Below are positions 7,770-12,622 of a stretch of 22,245 bases of DNA, piece after piece. How positions within the stretch are numbered: the stretch's first letter is position 1; each line of letters opens with the position of its first letter. This DNA comes from Campylobacteraceae bacterium (GTDB lineage Bacteria > Campylobacterota > Campylobacteria > Campylobacterales > Sulfurovaceae), in the NCBI GenBank assembly GCA_027022775.1, contig JALVXO010000258.1, forward strand, positions 3,341 to 25,585, in the 5' to 3' direction. The notes under the pieces were generated by a model that saw only the letters and a list, made by a program, of their open reading frames with translations, was not told the origin of the DNA and did no database searches. The position numbers and the translations under genes were made by a program.

Positions 7770-9811
7770 TGCCAACAAGCCAGTTAAACCCCCAGCAGCT
7801 TGAAGCTGCAACCGCCCCGTTTGGAAACAATCTTATTATAGCCAGTGCAGGAACAGGCAAAACCTCTACGATTGTAGGGCGGATTGCCCATCTGTTAAAA
7901 AGCGGGGTTTTGCCCGAAAAAATTCTGCTTTTAACCTTTACAAACAAAGCTGCCGCAGAAATGGTAGCCAGGCTAAAAAGATATTTCGATTCTAATGTAA
8001 TTGATAAAATAGAGGCGGGCACTTTTCATGCGGTTTCTTACAGATGGCTTAAACAGCGAAATCCTAAAATTACATTAAAACAGCCCGGCGAGCTTAAAAC
8101 CCTTTTTAGAACTGTTTACGATAAACGCCAGTTTCACCGCTTGAATCTGGAGACAAAACCGTTTTCTGCTACTTATCTTTATGAACTCTATTCGCTTTAC
8201 CAAAACTCTTCACTGGGAAATTTTGGCTCTTGGATGGAAGAGAGGTATAAAGAGCACATATCTTTGCTTGATATCTACCAGGATATTATCGATGAGTTTG
8301 AAGATACAAAAAGAGAATTTGGCTTTGTCTCTTTTAACGATTTACTGCTTTTGGCAATAGAGAGTATTAAAAAAGAGCCGATTGTTTTTGATGAAGTTTT
8401 AGTCGATGAGTATCAAGATACAAATGCGCTCCAAGAGGAGCTTATAAATACGCTTAAGCCTAAATCTCTTTTTTGTGTCGGCGATTATGACCAAAGTATA
8501 TATGCATTTAATGGGGCTAAAATAGAAAATATTTCCACATTTGCCCAAAGATACCCAAATGCCAAAGTTTACTCTTTATCGGTTAATTACCGCTCTAGCG
8601 AACCGATTTTAAAACTTGCCAACAGGGTTATTGCAAAAAATGAGCGTATTTATCCAAAAGAGTTAAAAGTGGGCAGGGCAGGGGAGTCAATTCCTCCAAA
8701 ACTGCTGGTTTACGATACCCTTTTTGAACAGTATCAGGGGATTGCCAAACTGATAAAACAGAGTTTAACTTCGTATGAAGATATTGCGGTAATTTTCCGT
8801 AACAATTCAAGTGCAGACGGTATTGAAGCCAGTTTAAGGGAGCTAAATATCCCATGCAGAAGAAAAGGGGGCACAAGTTTTTTTGATGCAAAAGAGGTCA
8901 GGTTTATTCTGGATATAGTGGCGATAATTGTAAACCCTAAAGATTTAATGGCGTTTATCAATATTTTCGAATATGCAAAAAATGTAGGCGCTTCGCTTGC
9001 TAAAGATATTTTTACTTCGCTTACCCATTTTGGAGAGGGCAATTTGATAAAAGGGGTTTTAAACCCTGCAGTGAGGGATTTGCCTAAATTAAACAGCAAA
9101 TCAAACAGGCAGTTAGGGCTTTTTGATGAAAGCAGCGAAATAGGGGCAGCAAGCCGTTTTGCATTTATGGGGTTTAGCAAAGAGATATTAAACCATCCGG
9201 TTGTAAAAATTTCAAGAATCGAAAAAGAGGCTTTGCAGTTTTTTGAAAAATTTTACAATTTATTAAAAGAGCTAAATCCAAACTCCAGCGCCAGCTATAT
9301 TATAGAAAGAATTGCCAAATCTGAACTTTTTAAAGATATTGCCCAAATGCTCTCAACCCAGCGTGCAAAGCTTAAAACCGGGGAGATTGATTCCGAAAAA
9401 AAAGATGAAGCAAAAAAGAGAATAGAGTATAAAGCCAAACTTTTAATAGAGTTGGCAAAACCTTACAGAGAAATTGCAAGATTTTTAAATGCAATGATTT
9501 TAGGAGGCGGTGAATTGAGTGAAGGGGAGGGGGTTAACCTTTTAACAGTGCACGCCTCAAAGGGGTTGGAGTTTAAAGATGTATATATTGTAGATTTGGC
9601 TGATAACCGCTTTCCAAACCGCAAACTGATGAGTAAAAACGGCGGATTGGAAGAGGAACGCAGGCTTTTTTATGTAGCAGTCACAAGAGCCCAGGAGAGG
9701 CTCTATCTTTCATTTGCTAAATATGATAAAATTAGAAAAGTCGAATACAAACCCTCCATATTCCTTTTCGAAGCCGGTTTGATAAAAGAGGTGGTAGAAA
9801 ATGAGAAATGA
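7769..9811 (+). CDS. UvrD/Rep/PcrA-family superfamily 1A DNA helicase
   Basis: This 680-aa protein has all SF1A motifs in order: Walker A AGTGKT (27-32), motif Ia LLLTFTNKAAAEM, Walker B DEYQDT (213-218), motif III VGDYDQSIYAFNGA, motif IV LSVNYRSS, motif V LLTVHASKGLEF, and motif VI FYVAVTRAQERL (634-645, with the arginine finger at about 640). Such enzymes translocate 3'-5' on single-stranded DNA and act in repair, replication restart and displacing proteins from DNA. It is of usual length, though without sequence comparison UvrD, Rep and PcrA cannot be told apart. The start overlaps the stop of the 112-aa gene. The stop codon is the first part of a GAGGATT heptamer repeat. Confidence 0.95.
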   Translation: MPTSQLNPQQLEAATAPFGNNLIIASAGTGKTSTIVGRIAHLLKSGVLPEKILLLTFTNKAAAEMVARLKRYFDSNVIDKIEAGTFHAVSYRWLKQRNPKITLKQPGELKTLFRTVYDKRQFHRLNLETKPFSATYLYELYSLYQNSSLGNFGSWMEERYKEHISLLDIYQDIIDEFEDTKREFGFVSFNDLLLLAIESIKKEPIVFDEVLVDEYQDTNALQEELINTLKPKSLFCVGDYDQSIYAFNGAKIENISTFAQRYPNAKVYSLSVNYRSSEPILKLANRVIAKNERIYPKELKVGRAGESIPPKLLVYDTLFEQYQGIAKLIKQSLTSYEDIAVIFRNNSSADGIEASLRELNIPCRRKGGTSFFDAKEVRFILDIVAIIVNPKDLMAFINIFEYAKNVGASLAKDIFTSLTHFGEGNLIKGVLNPAVRDLPKLNSKSNRQLGLFDESSEIGAASRFAFMGFSKEILNHPVVKISRIEKEALQFFEKFYNLLKELNPNSSASYIIERIAKSELFKDIAQMLSTQRAKLKTGEIDSEKKDEAKKRIEYKAKLLIELAKPYREIARFLNAMILGGGELSEGEGVNLLTVHASKGLEFKDVYIVDLADNRFPNRKLMSKNGGLEEERRLFYVAVTRAQERLYLSFAKYDKIRKVEYKPSIFLFEAGLIKEVVENEK

Positions 9812-9830
9812 GGATTGAGGATTGAGGAGG
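9810..9830. repeat. GAGGATT heptamer repeat at the helicase stop codon
   Basis: Two perfect GAGGATT units (9810-9823) are followed by GAGGAGG (9824-9830). The helicase TGA (9809-9811) overlaps the first unit. The array belongs to the set of short-period repeats seen in several gaps of this window. Confidence 0.75.
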
Positions 9831-9859
9831 TTTGTCATTCCTGCAAAAGCGAAACTATG

Positions 9860-9912
9860 CAAAAAGTCTGAAATTTTACCCTTAATCCCTATTCTGAGCG
9901 AAGCGAAAATCT
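9860..9912. repeat. Degenerate copy of a shared intergenic element
   Basis: CAAAAAGTCTGAAATTT (9860-9876) and ATTCTGAGCGAAGCGAAAAT (9891-9910) recur, in inverted and slightly changed form, at 12244-12284. The second string is close to an intergenic motif I remember from many bacterial genomes. It is non-coding and lies in the 237-bp gap between the helicase and tetR. The same gap also holds a small GCGG/CCGC hairpin near 9972. Confidence 0.6.
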
Positions 9913-9990
9913 TTGTTAAGAAGTTATAAGCCAAGAGATAAGGGCTTAGGGCAAAGCCGCAATTCTAAAACGCGGTGTAGCCGCACAATT

Positions 9991-10018
9991 AGCTCTAAGC
10001 CATGAGCTCTCAGCTCTT
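9991..10018. repeat. AGCTCTN heptamer repeat
   Basis: Four successive 7-nt units, AGCTCTA, AGCCATG, AGCTCTC and AGCTCTT, are in register. Three of the four share AGCTCT. It is non-coding, between the ends of the helicase and tetR genes. Confidence 0.65.
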
Positions 10019-10025
10019 AACTTTT

Positions 10026-10050
10026 AATATTGTCTAAAATGGACAACATT
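10026..10050. terminator. Hairpin at the tetR 3' end, possible weak terminator
   Basis: AATATTGTC (10026-10034) pairs with GACAACATT (10042-10050) at eight of nine positions across a 7-nt loop. It overlaps the tetR stop codon. No strong T tract follows on either side, so termination is uncertain. Confidence 0.3.
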
Positions 10051-10678
10051 AAAAAAGGGTACTGTTTTTCTCTTTTATTCTTATTTTATCCCAAAAAAAG
10101 TCTGTATGTTTTTCAAAAAGCGTAGCTGCTGCTGCTGTAGATTTATTATCCGCTTTTAAGCGCACTATCTGAAGCTGATAGAAAAATAGCGGGGCAAAAA
10201 ATTCATTAGCTAACAGCAGCGGATCTGTTGCTTCTATCATCTCATCTTGCATCATCAAAAAAAAGACCACAGAGAGCTTTTTTACATTTTTTTGATAAAA
10301 CTCTTCATTGTAAAATACCCGTAACCTTTCATTATTAAACAGTTCTTGCATCATAAAGCGAAACAGAGTGTCTGTTTCAGTATTGTAGCTTATTAATTTA
10401 AACATATTTGAAATCTGTTTAAGCAGCGCTTTACCTTTTTTGTAAATCTCTTTAGGTTCTTTGTCTTCAAAAATATTTATCAGATTGCTTTTTGCTAAAT
10501 TGTCTATAATTTCATCCAAAATAGCCTCTTTATTTTTAAAATGGTTATATATTGCACTCTGCCTAATACCAACCTCTTTGCCAATTTCTCTCATAGTAGT
10601 AGCCTTATACCCCTTGAGCGCAAAAAGCCTTAATGCAGCTTCATAAATTTTTTTCTTTGTTCCTGCAGTTTTGCTCAT
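10049..10678 (-). CDS. TetR-family transcriptional regulator
   Basis: This 209-aa protein begins at the ATG 10676-10678 (MSKTAGTKKKIYEAALRLFA), which has GGAAGGG about 7 nt upstream. A longer in-frame extension to 10780 would run through the promoter and operator and is rejected. The N-terminal domain is classic TetR: ALRLFALKGYKATTMREIGK, then the recognition helix around RQSAIYNHFKNKEAIL (about 39-54). The C-terminal ligand domain is helical, with no fold clue to its ligand. The gene is autoregulated in all likelihood: a palindromic operator lies exactly between the -35 and -10 of its promoter. No divergent or adjacent effector gene such as an efflux pump is present, so its other targets must lie outside the window. 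Confidence 0.93.
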   Translation of the reverse strand: MSKTAGTKKKIYEAALRLFALKGYKATTMREIGKEVGIRQSAIYNHFKNKEAILDEIIDNLAKSNLINIFEDKEPKEIYKKGKALLKQISNMFKLISYNTETDTLFRFMMQELFNNERLRVFYNEEFYQKNVKKLSVVFFLMMQDEMIEATDPLLLANEFFAPLFFYQLQIVRLKADNKSTAAAATLFEKHTDFFWDKIRIKEKNSTLF

Positions 10679-10715
10679 GAAAAACCCTTCCAGCATACAA
10701 AAAATTCTAAAATGA

Positions 10716-10744
10716 ATTATACAGAACATTCGTTCATTTGTCAA
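10716..10744 (-). promoter_or_regulatory. Consensus sigma-70 promoter of tetR
   Basis: On the minus strand TTGACA (10739-10744) and TATAAT (10716-10721) are both perfect and separated by 17 bp, the ideal spacing. The spacer holds operator site 1. The predicted transcript start near 10709 leaves a leader of about 30 nt before the tetR ATG. It is the only promoter in the window with both hexamers at consensus. Confidence 0.85.
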
Positions 10745-10853
10745 GAAATTTATATAATTTTTATAAGAACATCTGTTCACAATATTATATATTTAGTAGA
10801 ACGATTGTTCATTTAGTAAAAAATTATATTTTTTACATTATGAACATTTGTTC
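10724..10853. promoter_or_regulatory. Array of four TetR-type palindromic operators
   Basis: Four 12-nt palindromes of form GAAC-N4-GTTC occur: GAACATTCGTTC (10724-10735), GAACATCTGTTC (10767-10778), GAACGATTGTTC (10799-10810) and GAACATTTGTTC (10842-10853). All four are flanked by A/T, giving a WGAAC...GTTCW consensus. Centre-to-centre distances are 43, 32 and 43 bp, close to 4, 3 and 4 turns of B-DNA, so all four sites face the same side of the helix. Site 1 lies in the tetR promoter spacer. A second TATAAT on the minus strand (10784-10789) lies between sites 2 and 3. Confidence 0.85.
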
Positions 10854-11039
10854 TTAAACAACTCTTTAAATATCCTTCTTTTCGGCACTTTAGAATTTTT
10901 CAGTTTATTAAAAAATTTAACATGAGCATATTTTAATGTTATTTCGCCAAAAATCTGCAGCTTTTTAGTTTTCGGCTTTTATAAAAAAATAAGCATTATT
11001 TTTGTCAAAAAGTAAGGGTAGGGCGATTATATACGCAGT

Positions 11040-11546
11040 TTATAAATTATTGTTTTTTACCGAAACAATAAGTCCTTTTTTTATTGTATTAAACTTTTCC
11101 ATGGTAATTTTTTTTTCAAATGTGCTGTTTTTAAGCAGTACCGTTTTGTTAAACGGGTCAAACTTAGCTTGTGCAATAAAAATAATATTGTCTATTTCGC
11201 ACAAGTAATACCCTCCGGAAAAAATTTTATCAGTGTCCAGTTTAATTACGGAGTTTAAACCGATTTTTAATGGTTCATATTCACCAAAGTAGGGAAATTC
11301 CGTGATTTTTGGCTCTTCTTTGTTTTTAATTGATGAGATACTGTTTACTTTGTTAAATATAAGGTAATCTAAGGAGCAGCCGTTTTTCTTTGCAAATTCC
11401 AAAATAACCTCTTGCGGTAATTTGTTGCGTTTAAGCCATGTATTTAATGTATTATAGCTCACTTTAAAATACCTAGCTAACTCTATATTGCTATCTAATC
11501 CGGCAATTTTTCTCATTCTGCCAATTAACTCTTTAGCGCTATACAT
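11040..11546 (-). CDS. Phage-CI-like helix-turn-helix protein, orphan
   Basis: This 168-aa protein starts at the ATG 11544-11546, preceded by AAAGGG. The in-frame ATG at 11574-11576 lies within the -10 element and is rejected. Residues 1-65 match the N-terminal HTH of CI-type phage repressors (SNIELARYFKVSYNTLNTWL, then LPQEVILEFAKKNGCSLDYL). The C-terminal part (GGYYLCEIDNIIFIAQAKFD, KTVLLKNSTFEKKI, LIVSV) follows the strand pattern of the S24/LexA-type domain, but I see no catalytic Ser in a PSM-like motif and no clear Lys partner, so self-cleavage is unlikely. The two neighbours are tetR and a gene-free region; no phage gene is nearby. It may be a domesticated or stranded repressor. The recognition of the HTH is firm, the rest is inference. 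Confidence 0.8.
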   Translation of the reverse strand: MYSAKELIGRMRKIAGLDSNIELARYFKVSYNTLNTWLKRNKLPQEVILEFAKKNGCSLDYLIFNKVNSISSIKNKEEPKITEFPYFGEYEPLKIGLNSVIKLDTDKIFSGGYYLCEIDNIIFIAQAKFDPFNKTVLLKNSTFEKKITMEKFNTIKKGLIVSVKNNNL

Positions 11547-11574
11547 TTTGAAACCCTTTGAAAATATATTGTTC

Positions 11575-11580
11575 ATTATA
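11575..11580 (-). promoter_or_regulatory. -10 element of the CI-like gene
   Basis: A perfect TATAAT on the minus strand lies about 28 bp before the chosen ATG, with T-rich DNA upstream and no consensus -35. The transcript start would fall near 11567, which excludes the upstream in-frame ATG. Confidence 0.55.
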
Positions 11581-12138
11581 GACAATTTATTATAAAAAAA
11601 TGTTTAAACTGTTAATGAGAATGTGTTGTTTTGTTTGTTTTTTATAGGATAAAAAAAGTAATAAATTCATCATATTAACAACAAAGTAAGTTTTTATCTT
11701 TAAATGACTGAAGCCAAAGCGTCAAAACGGACTAAAATTTTACTTCAGCCTCGGCTACTATATTGCTAATAAGATGCAAATAATTGGGTTTAACCTGTAT
11801 TTTTTATTATTGATGAAAACATAGGTTTATCTAAAAGCTTTATTTTTTTTATAAAGTAAGGTTTGCACTGATAAAATACCCAAGTATTAAACTCAGGTGA
11901 AATAAGGCAAAAGATAATTAAACGGCTGCTTATATTATTTTTAGAGATAATATATATTATGTTAACCAAATATGAAAAACCAATTATTTTGTTATTGATT
12001 AATATGGGAAGAAAGTTTGTTGTAATTGATAATTGAACCCTCTGAAAAATTATTAATTTCACTCGAGCAAGTTTTATTTTTCGCTTTGTGAACCGCAAAA
12101 AAATTTATTAAAAAGAGCAAACGAAAGAACCTTTAAGT

Positions 12139-12160
12139 GAAAGCAAACCGTTTTGCTTTC
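12139..12160. other. Perfect 9-bp hairpin GAAAGCAAA / TTTGCTTTC
   Basis: The arms are separated by a 4-nt CCGT loop. An overlapping alternative pairs GCAAACC (12142-12148) with GGTTTGC (12164-12170). No T tract follows. Confidence 0.7.
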
Positions 12161-12183
12161 GCAGGTTTGCATGGCGCTGTGTT

Positions 12184-12199
12184 TATGCAAGCTTGCATA
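12184..12199. other. Perfect 16-bp palindrome TATGCAAGCTTGCATA
   Basis: A self-complementary sequence without loop lies in the gene-free region, 24 bp after the preceding hairpin. Such a palindrome suits a dimeric DNA-binding protein, but no regulated gene is adjacent. It might equally be part of a decayed repeat element. Confidence 0.65.
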
Positions 12200-12205
12200 G
12201 AGTCT

Positions 12206-12284
12206 GATCGTAGCGAAGAATCTTGATAATATCGGCGCAAATTAGATTCTTCGCTTCGCTCAGAATGACAAAAAGTCTAAATTT
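12206..12284. repeat. Inverted-repeat intergenic element related to 9860-9912
   Basis: The left arm (12206-12223, ending TAGCGAAGAATCT) pairs with the right arm (AGATTCTTCGCTTCGCTC from 12244) at 16 of 18 positions across a 20-nt loop. The right arm continues as AGAATGA and CAAAAAGTCTAAATTT (12269-12284). The right arm and this tail recur in changed order and orientation at 9860-9912. It has the look of a dispersed non-coding repeat. Confidence 0.65.
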
Positions 12285-12346
12285 CTCAGTCTCATAGCCC
12301 ACACCCGAGCCCCTAAGTATTAAATTTTCCCTAATATACTAGTAAT

Positions 12347-12362
12347 CAGTTAACCAGTCAAC
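12347..12362. repeat. Two-copy octamer CAGTTAAC CAGTCAAC
   Basis: Two 8-nt units differ at one base. With only two copies the call would be weak alone; it is listed because it sits among several similar short-period arrays. Confidence 0.4.
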
Positions 12363-12446
12363 CAATTTGCATTTCTTTTCTGGCTACGGTATCTGTGGAT
12401 TTTTGGTCAATCTGGGAGTAACTGTTGTATATCTTTTTGGCTCTCT

Positions 12447-12467
12447 GCTTTGAGCTTTATGCTTTAA
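12447..12467. repeat. GCTTTNN heptamer repeat
   Basis: Three successive 7-nt units, GCTTTGA, GCTTTAT and GCTTTAA, lie in the gene-free region. They belong to the same style of microrepeat as those near 9991 and 12541. Confidence 0.6.
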
Positions 12468-12540
12468 ACCTAAATCTTTGCTAATTCTAATGCATAATTT
12501 GGGTTAAACTTATATAACCGCCCTCCCCTACCTGCACAAC

Positions 12541-12568
12541 CAATCGCCAATCACTAATCACTAATCCC
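12541..12568. repeat. YAATCNC heptamer repeat upstream of the Suv3-like gene
   Basis: Four in-register 7-nt units, CAATCGC, CAATCAC, TAATCAC and TAATCCC, lie 55 bp before the helicase ATG. Read on the minus strand they are GATTAGTGATTAGTG-like, similar to units in the 1086-1194 array. Confidence 0.7.
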
Positions 12569-12622
12569 CCTCTTTCTCTTCTTAAACCAAAATATGTTAT
12601 AGTTATATAAAAAAGTATATAT

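Larger units (their letters stand above)
11581..12622. other. Gene-free 1.04-kb region with repeats and palindromes
   Basis: No credible gene is seen on either strand. The longest frame, minus strand 11790-12098, begins at TTG without a ribosome-binding site and has no recognisable sequence. 11590-12115 is very AT-rich, with one spaced inverted repeat, CTGAAG (11708-11713) and CTTCAG (11743-11748). 12120-12300 is richer in G+C and is packed with palindromes, and 12340-12570 holds several short-period tandem repeats, listed separately. A T-rich stretch followed by TATAGGAT near 11645 could start a plus-strand transcript, but none is supported. The region looks like decayed, transferred or repeat-generated DNA between the CI-like gene and the helicase operon. 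Confidence 0.7.

Noticed and set aside
10679..10780. 34-residue N-terminal extension of the TetR protein
   Set aside because: It would be translated through the consensus -10 and -35; the TetR domain and a good ribosome-binding site fit the ATG at 10676-10678.
11002..11208. 68-codon plus-strand frame that could be the target of the TetR array
   Set aside because: It lies mostly antisense to the CI-like coding sequence and has no ribosome-binding site.
11790..12098. 102-codon minus-strand frame
   Set aside because: It has a TTG start, no ribosome-binding site, no recognisable motif, and lies in AT-rich non-coding DNA.
11040..12622. Prophage or integrative element
   Set aside because: Apart from one CI-like HTH gene there is no integrase, structural gene, or recognisable attachment repeat.
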